Positions 34,155 through 41,894 of a stretch of 62,847 nt of DNA are shown piece by piece (within the stretch, counting starts at the first letter, position 1; the number at the start of each line of letters is the position of its first letter). Position numbers and translations under genes: made by a program. Origin of the DNA: ZC4RG35 sp964388105 (GTDB lineage: Bacteria > Actinomycetota > Acidimicrobiia > Spongiisociales > ZC4RG35); contig CAYLYQ010000006.1 of assembly GCA_964388105.1 (NCBI GenBank), positions 1-62,847 on the forward strand, read 5' to 3'. The notes under the pieces were generated by a model. That model did not search any database and was not told the DNA's origin. It was given only the letters and a program-made list of their open reading frames with translations.

Positions 34155-35122
34155 CAGGTGGCGATGCGGGACGCGGTTCCGGGCACCCGGATGCTCCCCA
34201 GCAGGCGCTCGACGAGCTGGGCCACCGTCTCCCCGCGCATCTGCGCCTCGGGGCGAAGGGTCAGCCGATGCTCCAGGACGGGCAGGGCCAGGTCTTTGAT
34301 GTCGTCGGGCATCACATAGTCGCGACCCTGCGATGCGGCCCTGGCCCGGGCCAGGCGCTGGAGGAACAGGGCGGACCGGGGCGATGCGCCGAGCATCACA
34401 TCGGGATGCGAACGGGTCGCCTCGACGAGATCGACGATGTAGTTCTTGACTCCACCTGAGACCGCGACACGCTGGGCGGTGGAGATCAGGTCCTCCACCT
34501 CCTCGAGCGAGACGACAGGCTGGAGGTCGTGGAAGGTCGACCGGACGCCGTGGGTGTCGAGCATCTCCAACTCCTTGGTGCGGTTGGGGTACCCGATGAC
34601 CACGCGCATCATGAACCGGTCGAGCTGGGCCTCCGGCAGCGGATAGGTGCCTTCGTGCTCGAGCGGGTTCTGGGTGGCGACCACCATGAAAGGAATCGGC
34701 ACCGGGCGGGTGACGCCGTCCGAAGTGACCTGACGCTCCTCCATCGCCTCGAGCAGCGCGGACTGTGTCTTCGGGCTGGCGCGGTTGATCTCGTCGCCGA
34801 CCACGATGTTGGCGAAGATCGGTCCCGGCTTGAACTCGAACTCCCTCCGATCACGGTCGTAGACGGTGATGCCGGTGACGTCCGAGGGGAGAAGATCGGG
34901 GGTGAACTGAACCCTGTTGAAGTCGCCGGCGATCGACCGTGCGATCGACTTGGCGAGGTGGGTCTTGCCCACTCCCGGCACGTCCTCTACCAGAACGTGG
35001 CCTTCGGCGACGAGCGCCAGCAGCACCAGCTCGACCACATCGCGCTTGCCCTGGATGACGGTCTCGACGTTGGAGGCGATGCGATTGAATCGCTCGCCGA
35101 ATCGCTCGATGGGATCGGTCAA
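34154..35122 (-). CDS. MoxR-family AAA+ ATPase
   Basis: A 322-residue AAA+ protein with Walker A EDVPGVGKTHLAKSI, Walker B IVVGDEINRA, sensor VVATQNPLEHEGTYPLPEAQLDRF and the MoxR-specific spacing. MoxR proteins act as chaperones that activate or assemble partner proteins, here presumably the DUF58 and transglutaminase products. The start is TTG, supported by GGAGGT about 7 bases upstream. First gene of the three-gene minus-strand operon, divergent from the gene at 35222. Confidence 0.92.
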   Translation of the reverse strand: MTDPIERFGERFNRIASNVETVIQGKRDVVELVLLALVAEGHVLVEDVPGVGKTHLAKSIARSIAGDFNRVQFTPDLLPSDVTGITVYDRDRREFEFKPGPIFANIVVGDEINRASPKTQSALLEAMEERQVTSDGVTRPVPIPFMVVATQNPLEHEGTYPLPEAQLDRFMMRVVIGYPNRTKELEMLDTHGVRSTFHDLQPVVSLEEVEDLISTAQRVAVSGGVKNYIVDLVEATRSHPDVMLGASPRSALFLQRLARARAASQGRDYVMPDDIKDLALPVLEHRLTLRPEAQMRGETVAQLVERLLGSIRVPGTASRIAT

Positions 35123-35221
35123 GAGCCTGACCTCCGTAGTGGAAATATTCCTGCCGACTCTACCTTTTGCTCCGACTTTTGGAGGCTAGGCTGTTGCCAA
35201 GGACACACCGTGGGAGGGCTC

Positions 35222-35455
35222 GTGTTCAACCGTTTGGGGATCGGCGGCCTGTTTTGGCCGCTGTTGGGGAGGCCTGGTTTGTGGGGAGAAGCGATCCGCG
35301 CCGCCGCGTCGGTACGACGCCGGGGGCGCCTCGGACCATCATCGGCATATCTGTCGTGGCGCAGTCACACGGCTTACGGGGAGGCGATGGCATTCCCGGC
35401 CCGCGACTTCATCGAGTTCTTGGAGTGGCGTCGCCGTATGAGAGACATGCGATGA
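35222..35455 (+). CDS. Small hypothetical protein
   Basis: A 77-residue product, VFNRLGIGGLFWPLLGR at the start, with a hydrophobic N-terminus, a basic middle (ASVRRRGRLGPSSAYLSWR) and the tail TAYGEAMAFPARDFIEFLEWRRRM. I believe short proteins with a similar WR..TAYG pattern occur in related actinobacteria, but I cannot name a family. GGGAGGG 4 bases upstream of the GTG and an ATGA overlap with the next gene support it. Confidence 0.68.
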   Translation: MFNRLGIGGLFWPLLGRPGLWGEAIRAAASVRRRGRLGPSSAYLSWRSHTAYGEAMAFPARDFIEFLEWRRRMRDMR

Positions 35456-36003
35456 CGCCGGGCCTGACGAGTCGCCTCGAAGAGATCCCCGGTGTCGCTT
35501 CCGTCACCGTCGACCTCACCGAGGAAGGGGGCGGGATCAACATCCGCCTCATCCCGGGCGCCGACGAGGCCGGTGTCATGGAACGGCTGCGCTCGATTCT
35601 CGTGGCCTACGGAGTGAGGTCACCGAAGCCCGAGACCGTCGAGCAGGCCTTGCCCGAGGCTCCCGCCGGCCCCCCGGAGCTTCGTGGGCTCGGTGTCGAG
35701 GTCCGCGTGGTCCCGCTCGACAAAGGAGCCCGTGTCGAGGTGGCAGGGGAGAAGATCCACTCCCATCGGGTCGTGGCCGCCAACCCGAGGGCCATAGCCC
35801 AGGGAATGGCGGACGCATGGTGCCGGGTCATCGGCCGGGTCCCGATCGAGGTCTTGCACGTGTCTCTGGGCGATGACGGCCGGCTGCAGGTCGTGGCAAT
35901 CGACGGTGACGAGGAGCGCATCGGGCAGGCGATGGTCTCCCTCGGCTGGGAGCGAGCCCTCACCTTGGCCGTCGGCCGGTCGATGGGCATCATTCCGTCC
36001 TGA
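35452..36003 (+). CDS. Hypothetical protein with two-part alpha/beta architecture
   Basis: The 183-residue protein is not recognised. The N-terminal 60 residues (LEEIPGVASVTVDLTEEGGGINIRLIPG) look like an ACT-like or small ferredoxin-fold unit. A second part from about residue 75 has repeated strand-helix units (GVEVRVVPLDKGARVEVAG, then VEVLHVSLGDDGRLQVVAIDGDEERIGQAMV). No catalytic motif stands out. It is translationally coupled to the 77-residue gene and precedes the HNH nuclease by 64 bases. Confidence 0.7.
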   Translation: MTPGLTSRLEEIPGVASVTVDLTEEGGGINIRLIPGADEAGVMERLRSILVAYGVRSPKPETVEQALPEAPAGPPELRGLGVEVRVVPLDKGARVEVAGEKIHSHRVVAANPRAIAQGMADAWCRVIGRVPIEVLHVSLGDDGRLQVVAIDGDEERIGQAMVSLGWERALTLAVGRSMGIIPS

Positions 36004-36067
36004 GCCCAAAGCGACCAGGCTGCGCCGAGCCTGCCACTACTCTTTGTCCTTGGTAGGACGGTCTGTG

Positions 36068-36571
36068 ATGACAGGGTCATTGGTGTTGAACGCCAGCTAC
36101 GAACCTCTCTCCGTCGTCAACGTACGGCGGGCGATCGTCCTCGTCCTCTCTGAGAAAGCCTCTGTGGTGGTCCCGCGCCCCGAGACCTGGTCGTCCGAGC
36201 ACCTCTCGATCGAGGTGCCGTCGGTCGTCAAGCTCCACCGGTTCGTCAAAGTCCCGTACCGACGGTCCGTGCCGGTGACCAGGCGGGCCGTGTTCGGCAG
36301 GGACGGGCACCGCTGCCAGTACTGCGACGGGCCAGCCGAGTCGATCGACCACGTCACCCCGAAGTCCCGGGGTGGGGAGCACACCTGGGAGAACGTGGTG
36401 GCGTGCTGTCGCGCCTGCAACCTCCGCAAGGGCAATCGGACGCCGCTCGAAAGCGGCTTCGTCCTCCGGGTCAAGCCGGCGCCCCCACGCCGGTTCGCCT
36501 GGATCTACGCGTCCACCGGATTCCAGGTGGAACCTGACTGGACGCCGTTCCTGCTCCCCGAATCGGCCTAG
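36068..36571 (+). CDS. HNH endonuclease
   Basis: The 167-residue protein opens with LVLNASYEPLSVVNVRRAIVLVLSEKA, a hallmark of a conserved actinobacterial and cyanobacterial HNH family. The HNH core follows with zinc-type cysteines: HRCQYCDGPAESIDHVTPKSRGG, then NVVACCRACNLRKGNRT. Such stand-alone HNH proteins are chromosomal and probably process DNA, with unknown physiological role. A GTG one codon upstream is an alternative start. Confidence 0.87.
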   Translation: MTGSLVLNASYEPLSVVNVRRAIVLVLSEKASVVVPRPETWSSEHLSIEVPSVVKLHRFVKVPYRRSVPVTRRAVFGRDGHRCQYCDGPAESIDHVTPKSRGGEHTWENVVACCRACNLRKGNRTPLESGFVLRVKPAPPRRFAWIYASTGFQVEPDWTPFLLPESA

Positions 36572-36582
36572 ACCTCGGCTGT

Positions 36583-36599
36583 CTCCCCCGTTGGGGGAG
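36583..36599. repeat. REP-like hairpin CTCCCCC/GGGGGAG
   Basis: A 7-base stem around GTT, with the same arms as the palindrome at 48-67. A second weaker stem, CGGCCC with GGGCCG, follows at 36603-36624. Together they fill the spacer after the HNH gene and may end its transcription before the mraZ promoter. Confidence 0.6.
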
Positions 36600-36683
36600 T
36601 AGCGGCCCAGCCGGAGGGGGGCCGGTTTCCTCCTGAGAACCTTGCCATGGGTCGACCCCCCGACGGGCTGTGGTGCGAAAGGG

Positions 36684-36712
36684 TTGACATGTGGGGCAAA
36701 GTGGGGCATAGT
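36684..36712 (+). promoter_or_regulatory. mraZ (dcw cluster) promoter
   Basis: TTGACA (36684-36689) and CATAGT (36707-36712) are spaced by exactly 17 bases, the best -35/-10 pair in the window. Transcription would start near 36719, about 40 bases before the mraZ start codon. Confidence 0.8.
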
Positions 36713-36720
36713 GGCGCAAT
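36691..36720 (+). promoter_or_regulatory. MraZ operator: three 10-base direct repeats
   Basis: GTGGGGCAAA, GTGGGGCATA and GTGGCGCAAT run head to tail with no spacing. MraZ is known to bind TGGGN-type boxes repeated every 10 bases upstream of its own gene. The repeats cover the promoter spacer and -10, so MraZ binding would block RNA polymerase. The third copy has GTGGC in place of GTGGG. Confidence 0.85.
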
Positions 36721-36758
36721 CTCCCACGTAGGGGGTCGACAGTGAGGACGGACGGAAA

Positions 36759-37172
36759 TTGTTTCTCGGCGAGTACTTCCACACGCTCGATGAGAAGGGG
36801 AGGGTCGTGTTGCCTTCCTCCTTTCGCCGCGAGCTCGCCGACGGCTGTGTCGTGGCCAAGGGCCGGGACGGCCAGCTGATGATCCACGCCACGAAGGTCT
36901 TCGCCCGCATGGCCGAAGAGGTCATGGCCGGGAGCTCGGGCCGCTCGGGCCGCCGTCTCTCCCGGACGATGTTCGCCGGAGCCGACCAGCAGGACCTGGA
37001 CAAGTCCGGCCGGGTCCTGGTCAAGCCGGACCTGCGCGACTTCGCCGGTCTCGGCACCGGCACCGAGATCGTCGTCATCGGTGTCTTCGATCACATCGAG
37101 CTGTGGGAGAGGGACCGCTACATGGAAGACCGAGTCGCAGGTGACGAGAGCTATGTCGACGAGGAGGACTGA
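36759..37172 (+). CDS. mraZ: Transcriptional regulator MraZ
   Basis: MraZ is a ring-forming DNA-binding protein that autoregulates the dcw cluster. The 137-residue protein starts FLGEYFHTLDEKGRVVLPSSFR and repeats the AbrB-like swapped-hairpin unit later as QQDLDKSGRVLVKPDLRDFAGL. A TTG start is set by the universal N-terminal FLGEY sequence and an upstream GAGGACGGA. The promoter and its operator lie immediately upstream. The C-terminus is acidic (DESYVDEED), a little longer than average. Confidence 0.95.
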   Translation: MFLGEYFHTLDEKGRVVLPSSFRRELADGCVVAKGRDGQLMIHATKVFARMAEEVMAGSSGRSGRRLSRTMFAGADQQDLDKSGRVLVKPDLRDFAGLGTGTEIVVIGVFDHIELWERDRYMEDRVAGDESYVDEED

Positions 37173-37197
37173 CACGAAGAACAGGGCTTGGTCCATC

Positions 37198-37273
37198 GCC
37201 AGCCCCCCGGAACCAATTGGAACGCCCCTGACTCCGCCCGCTTTCAGTTGGTACCAGCGCCCGGGGGGCTGGC
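37198..37273 (+). ncRNA. Candidate mraW cis-regulatory RNA motif
   Basis: GCCAGCCCCCCGG (37198-37210) and CCGGGGGGCTGGC (37261-37273) form a perfect 13-base stem; inside it ACCAA and TTGGT can pair further, leaving a large loop. The structure lies in the 102-base mraZ-rsmH spacer. A conserved actinobacterial RNA structure called the mraW motif is known at exactly this place. Here the 3' arm contains the only Shine-Dalgarno-like run (GGGGGG) and ends 1 base before the rsmH ATG, so folding should hide the ribosome-binding site. Confidence 0.68.
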
Positions 37274-37274
37274 A

Positions 37275-38195
37275 ATGGCCCAGGACCCGCAACACCGATA
37301 TCACGCCCCCGTCATGGCGGACGAGGTGGTCGAGTTGATCGCCCCCGTCATGCCGGGCGTCGTCGTCGACGCCACCTTCGGTGGGGGTGGCCACTCCCGG
37401 AAGCTCCGGGAGGCCTTCGGCGACCGGGTCCGCATCGTGGCGGTCGACCGTGACCCCGACGCCCTGGCCAACGCCGAGACGCTCGGCATCACGGCCGTGG
37501 CAGGCAACTTCGCCGAGCTGTCTTCGTTACTGGCCCCGGTCCTCGACGAGGCGCCGGCGGCCGTGCTCTTCGACTTCGGTGTCTCCTCGCATCAGGTGGA
37601 CACCCCGGCGCGAGGCTTCTCTTACCGACACGACGGGCCCCTCGACATGCGGATGGGTCCCGACGCCAGACACACCGCTGACGAGATCGTCAACGAATGG
37701 CCCGAGGCGGACCTGGCTCGCATCATCCGCCGCTTCGGCGAAGAGCCATTCGCCCGGATGATCGCCTCCGCCATCGTCAGGGCGCGACCCATCGAGACCA
37801 CAGGCCAGCTGTCCACCGTCATCGCCGCGGCCGTCCCACCGCGCCGGGCAGGGCATCCTGCCCGGCGCACCTTCCAGGCGATCCGCATCGTCGTCAACGG
37901 CGAGCTCGAAGCGGTGGAGGCAGGCCTCGACCAGGCGATCGAGATCCTGCGCCCGGGCGGCAGGGTCGTGGCCATCTCCTATCACTCCCTGGAGGACCGG
38001 GCCACCAAGACCCGCTTCGCCGAGGGCGCCACCGGCTGCATCTGCCCGCCGGGCCTTCCGATCTGCGGCTGTGGCCGGTCGGCCGAGCTTCGCGTCCTCA
38101 CCCGCAAGCCCGTCCGAGCGTCGGAGACCGAGATCGCGGCCAACCGCCGGGCTCGATCGGCAGTGCTTCGTGCTGCGGAGAAGGTGGCAGCGTGA
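37275..38195 (+). CDS. rsmH: 16S rRNA (cytosine-N4)-methyltransferase RsmH (MraW)
   Basis: RsmH methylates N4 of C1402 in 16S rRNA. The 306-residue protein shows YHAPVMADEVVELI, the SAM-binding VDATFGGGGHSRKL, FDFGVSSHQVDTPARGFSY and RVVAISYHSLEDRATK. The ATG at 37275 begins one base after the hairpin stem and gives the conserved length; the frame open to 37188 reads through the hairpin and is rejected. GTGA overlap with ftsL. Confidence 0.95.
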   Translation: MAQDPQHRYHAPVMADEVVELIAPVMPGVVVDATFGGGGHSRKLREAFGDRVRIVAVDRDPDALANAETLGITAVAGNFAELSSLLAPVLDEAPAAVLFDFGVSSHQVDTPARGFSYRHDGPLDMRMGPDARHTADEIVNEWPEADLARIIRRFGEEPFARMIASAIVRARPIETTGQLSTVIAAAVPPRRAGHPARRTFQAIRIVVNGELEAVEAGLDQAIEILRPGGRVVAISYHSLEDRATKTRFAEGATGCICPPGLPICGCGRSAELRVLTRKPVRASETEIAANRRARSAVLRAAEKVAA

Positions 38196-38578
38196 CCGCC
38201 GTCCCGCAGCCTCGCGTCAACCGCTCTGAGGACATCAGGGTCCTCCGCGGGCGGCGACGCAGCCGGCTCCTCCTCGGCCCGTGGGCGATCGTCGCTCTGA
38301 TCGCGGTGTCCGGGTTCCTCGGGCTCGGATTCGCGCAGACCAGCCTGGACCGGTCCGCCTTCGAGCTTGCGGAGCTGGAGAAGTCGATCGCCGAGGCCGA
38401 GGCGATCAATCTCGAGTTGAAGCTCGAGATCGCCCGCCTGGAGAACCCGGCGCGTATCGCCCCGCTCGCGGAGGAGATGGGGCTCGTCCTGCCGGACACG
38501 ACCAATCAGCTACTCGTCGACCTCGATCAGGAACTCCCGGTGTTCGCCGGGGCGGAGCGAGAAGAGAGCAACCAATGA
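38192..38578 (+). CDS. ftsL: FtsL-like cell division protein
   Basis: The 128-residue bitopic protein has a basic cytoplasmic tail, one membrane helix (about residues 28-49, GPWAIVALIAVSGFLGLGFA) and an extracytoplasmic coiled coil (AELEKSIAEAEAINLELKLEIARLE). This and its place between rsmH and ftsI identify the FtsL/DivIC-like septum protein; FtsL sequences are poorly conserved, so topology and context carry the call. It would bind FtsQ and activate FtsW-FtsI. Confidence 0.82.
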   Translation: MTAVPQPRVNRSEDIRVLRGRRRSRLLLGPWAIVALIAVSGFLGLGFAQTSLDRSAFELAELEKSIAEAEAINLELKLEIARLENPARIAPLAEEMGLVLPDTTNQLLVDLDQELPVFAGAEREESNQ

Positions 38579-38667
38579 GCACCCGAGTTCGCGCTGGTTT
38601 CGGGCTGCCTGCAGGGGTCCCGCCCCTCCGGGAGTGCAGCCGGAGGGATGAGGGCCGTGTCTGCTGA
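38575..38667 (+). CDS. Possible 30-codon ORF coupled to ftsL and overlapping the ftsI start
   Basis: An ATG overlapping the ftsL stop as ATGA opens a 30-codon frame whose stop lies just inside ftsI. The peptide contains several Arg and Pro and shows no known domain. A GGCTGC/GCAGCC stem with an inner GGGG/CCCC (38603-38641) lies within it. It may be a leader that controls entry of ribosomes at ftsI, or chance; nothing but position supports it. Confidence 0.25.
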   Translation: MSTRVRAGFGLPAGVPPLRECSRRDEGRVC

Positions 38668-40420
38668 GCCGAGAGCTTCCCGACCCAAGGCCCGACTTGC
38701 CCTGATCGGGCTCCTGGTGGCCGCAGCGTGGCTGGGCATGGGCTATCGCCTGTTCCACATCCAGGTGCTCGCCGCTCCCGACCTGGCAGCCGCCGGGCTC
38801 GAACAGAGACTGGTGTCGCGTGACCTGGCCCCACAGCGGGGCAAGATCTTCGACCGCAACGGCGAGGTCCTCGCCCTGACGGTGGACTCGAAGAGCCTTT
38901 ACGCGGTGCCCGACCAGCTCCAGGAGCCCCTGTGGGTGGCCCAGCAGGTCGGAGGGCTCCTCGGGGTCGACAGCGACGCCCTGTTCGAGCGCCTCACTTC
39001 GGGCTCCAAATTCGTCTACATCAAGCGGCAGATCGACAACGACGTCGCCCAGCAGGTGCTGGACCTCGAAGTCCCCGGCATCTACGCCCTCTCCGAGCCG
39101 ACCCGCGTCTACCCGGCAGGCGTTGTCGCCTCGCACGTCACGGGATTCGTCGACATCGACGGGGTGGGGCGCGACGGCCTGGAGCTCTACTACGAGGAGG
39201 GCCTGCGGGGAGTTCCCGGGAAGGCCGTGTTCGAACGGGGCCTGGACGGAACACCGATCCTCCAGGGCATCTCCGACATCGTCCCGGCCACCCCCGGCGT
39301 CGACCTCCACACCACCGTCGACCTGCCGCTCCAGTACCAGACGCAGAAGGCTTGTTCCGAGGCCGTGGAGAGGACCGGTGCCGAGGCCTGCTGGGCAGTG
39401 GCGATTCACGCCGAGACGGGCGAGATCCTCGCCATGACCGGCGCTCCGGTCTTCGACCCCCAGAAGCGGCAAACCGTCGACCCCCGCTGCGACGACGCCG
39501 AGGATCCGACCGCATGCCGGATGTTCTCCAACTTCATCGTCCGCGGCATCTTCGAGCCCGGCTCGACCCAGAAGCTGATAACCGTCGCGGCCGCCCTCGA
39601 GGAGGGGGAGGTCGACATCGGCACGATCTTCGAAGACGTCGACGACGAGCTCGACCTCAAGGACGGCGCCTGCCAGGACAACGATGACGAGTTGTACGGC
39701 TGTTACCGGGACTTCACTCCCCACGAGCCCGTCGACATGACCGTCGCCGACATATTCGCCCAGTCCTCGAACATCGGGACGATCAAGATCGGCGAGACGC
39801 TGGGGCAGCGGCGGCTCATCCAGTACATCGAGGCGTTCGGCCTCGGCAACAAGACCGGCATCGACTACACGGTGGAGGCCCCCGGGATCCTCAACTTCGA
39901 GGCCGGTTGTGACATCTGCTGGGCCTCCGCTTCGATCGGGTACTCGGTCGCGGCGACGCCGCTCCAGATGGCGGCCGCCTATGCGGCGATCGGCAACGAC
40001 GGGATGTGGGTGACGCCCCACCTCGTCGCTTCGACGTCGGATGTCGACGGGGGCAGCGAGGTGGCGGCCGTGCAGACCCGCCAGGTGGTGTCGCCGGTCA
40101 CGGCGAGACTGATGCGGGACCTGCTCGCCCGCGCCGTTGCCGAGGGCACCGGCATCCAGGGCACGGTGGAGAACTACCGCGTCGGGGGCAAGACCGGCAC
40201 CGCCAACAAGCTCGGACCCGACGGCCGGTATACGGACGAGACCAGGGCATCCTTCGTGGGAATGGCGCCCATCAGCGATCCGAAGGTCGTCGTGGCAGTG
40301 GTCATCGACGGCCCCTCTCATGAGTTCCGCACGGGCGGCCTCTCGGCAGCCCCCGTCTTCGCCCAGGTCATGGAGCAGGCGCTGCACCGCCTTGGCGTCA
40401 CTCCCGACCATGGCGGGTAG
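38657..40420 (+). CDS. ftsI: Septal peptidoglycan transpeptidase FtsI (PBP3)
   Basis: A class B penicillin-binding protein of about 587 residues: one N-terminal membrane helix, pedestal domain, and transpeptidase domain with STQK (Ser303), SSN (370-372) and KTG (512-514). It cross-links septal peptidoglycan with FtsW. A cysteine-bearing insertion lies between the SxxK and SxN motifs (CDDAEDPTACRMF before, GACQDND and GCYRD after), possibly disulfide-linked. The GTG at 38657 is preferred because GGAGGG lies 9 bases upstream; an ATG at 38648 has that sequence immediately against it. Confidence 0.93.
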   Translation: MSAEPRASRPKARLALIGLLVAAAWLGMGYRLFHIQVLAAPDLAAAGLEQRLVSRDLAPQRGKIFDRNGEVLALTVDSKSLYAVPDQLQEPLWVAQQVGGLLGVDSDALFERLTSGSKFVYIKRQIDNDVAQQVLDLEVPGIYALSEPTRVYPAGVVASHVTGFVDIDGVGRDGLELYYEEGLRGVPGKAVFERGLDGTPILQGISDIVPATPGVDLHTTVDLPLQYQTQKACSEAVERTGAEACWAVAIHAETGEILAMTGAPVFDPQKRQTVDPRCDDAEDPTACRMFSNFIVRGIFEPGSTQKLITVAAALEEGEVDIGTIFEDVDDELDLKDGACQDNDDELYGCYRDFTPHEPVDMTVADIFAQSSNIGTIKIGETLGQRRLIQYIEAFGLGNKTGIDYTVEAPGILNFEAGCDICWASASIGYSVAATPLQMAAAYAAIGNDGMWVTPHLVASTSDVDGGSEVAAVQTRQVVSPVTARLMRDLLARAVAEGTGIQGTVENYRVGGKTGTANKLGPDGRYTDETRASFVGMAPISDPKVVVAVVIDGPSHEFRTGGLSAAPVFAQVMEQALHRLGVTPDHGG

Positions 40421-41894
40421 CGCTCTCGTCGAATTGGCCAGGGTGGTCGACGGCACCCTCGAGGGAGACGGGTCCGTCGTCGTCACCGACGTGGTGCACG
40501 ACTCACGCAAGGCAGGCCCCGGGAAGCTCTTCGTCGCCGTCGTCGGTTCGAGCGTGGACGGCCACGATCACATCGGTGCCGCGGTCGCGGCCGGATCTCC
40601 CGCCGTGTGCGTGGAGCGCCCGGTGGAGAGCATCGTCCCCAGCATCACCGTGGCCGACACCCGCATGGCCATGGGCCCTCTCGCCGACACGGTCCATCAC
40701 CATCCGTCCGCCGACGTGGCGGTGGTGGGAGTCACGGGCACCAACGGGAAGACCACGGTCACGCACTATGTGGAGGCGATGGCGCTTCGCGCCGGCCTCA
40801 CCCCCGGGCTCATCGGCACGATCGGCGCCCGGATGGCGGGGGAGCGCGTTCCTCTGGAGCGCACCACTCCGGAAGCCACCGATTTCCAACGCTTGCTCGC
40901 TGCGATGCGCGACCGCGGTTGCGAGCTGGTGGCCGCCGAGGTGTCCTCGCACGCCCTCTCCATGGGCCGGGTGCGGGGCACCCGGTTCGAAGTCGCCGCC
41001 TTCACCAACCTCTCCCAGGACCATCTCGACTTCCACGGCGACATGGCGTCGTACCTGGAGGCCAAGCGCACCTTGTTCACCGACTACGAGGTGGGCACCG
41101 CCGTCATCAACGTCGACGACCCGGTCGGGGAGGAGATGGCGCGGGCTGCCGATGCTCCAGTGGTCAGGGTGGGGAGCGGGGAGGATGCAGGGGCCGAGAA
41201 CCTCGACCTCGGGCCGGGCGGCGCCGACTTCGACCTGATCACCCCGTGGGGCCGGCAGCGGGTCCACGCCCCTGTTTCGGGCCGGTTCAACGTGGACAAC
41301 GTCGTCGTCGCCTCGGTGTGCTGTCTCGCCGCCGGCATCTCCTTCGACGCCGTCGTGGCGGCACTGGCCGACCTCCCCCCGGTCCCGGGGCGATTCCAGC
41401 GAGTCTCCGGCGCCGACCCGGTGACGGTGATCGTCGACTACGCCCACACACCGGAGGGGATGAGACAGGTGATCGGAGCCGCCAGGGAGCTGACGACCGG
41501 TCGAATCATCGCGGTCGGGGGCGCCGGGGGCGACAGGGACCGGGACAAGCGCCCACTCATGGGTGAGGCTCTCTCCACAGCCGACTTCGTCGTGGTCACG
41601 AGCGACAACCCGCGGTCGGAGTCACCGGCCTCGATCGTCGAAGCCGTGGCCGCCGGCGTCCTTCCGGGAACCCCCCACGAGGTCGTGGTCGACCGCCGAC
41701 AGGCGATCGGGAGGGCCATCTCCGAGGCGAGCCCCGGTGATCTCGTGCTCGTCCTGGGAAGGGGCCACGAGCCTTTTCAGGAGCTGGCCGACGGCAAGGT
41801 CGAGTTCGACGACCGGCTGGTGGCGGCCGCCCTTCTCGCCGAAGCGCGGAGTTCCGCCAATTACGGCCCCGGAACAGGGAGCATTGCGCCGTGA
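40410..41894 (+). CDS. murE: UDP-MurNAc-tripeptide synthetase MurE (meso-DAP type)
   Basis: MurE adds the third amino acid to the peptidoglycan stem. The 494-residue ligase has GTNGKTTVTHY (Lys114), EVSSHALSMGRV and the substrate-specifying DNPRSESP (Asp399), which marks meso-diaminopimelate use. The ATG at 40410 overlaps the ftsI stop by 11 bases. mraY follows directly as GTGA, with no murF between them and no spare sequence that could hold one. MurE is not fused to MurF: length and motifs show a single ligase. Confidence 0.94.
   Translation: MAGSALVELARVVDGTLEGDGSVVVTDVVHDSRKAGPGKLFVAVVGSSVDGHDHIGAAVAAGSPAVCVERPVESIVPSITVADTRMAMGPLADTVHHHPSADVAVVGVTGTNGKTTVTHYVEAMALRAGLTPGLIGTIGARMAGERVPLERTTPEATDFQRLLAAMRDRGCELVAAEVSSHALSMGRVRGTRFEVAAFTNLSQDHLDFHGDMASYLEAKRTLFTDYEVGTAVINVDDPVGEEMARAADAPVVRVGSGEDAGAENLDLGPGGADFDLITPWGRQRVHAPVSGRFNVDNVVVASVCCLAAGISFDAVVAALADLPPVPGRFQRVSGADPVTVIVDYAHTPEGMRQVIGAARELTTGRIIAVGGAGGDRDRDKRPLMGEALSTADFVVVTSDNPRSESPASIVEAVAAGVLPGTPHEVVVDRRQAIGRAISEASPGDLVLVLGRGHEPFQELADGKVEFDDRLVAAALLAEARSSANYGPGTGSIAP

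Noticed and set aside
36068..36571. HNH nuclease considered as part of a defence system or intein
   Set aside because: It belongs to a stand-alone chromosomal HNH family and has no methyltransferase, toxin or mobile genes beside it.
38510..40510. 666-codon minus-strand open frame opposite ftsI
   Set aside because: Opposite a gene with SxxK, SxN and KTG motifs; composition is that of a shadow frame.
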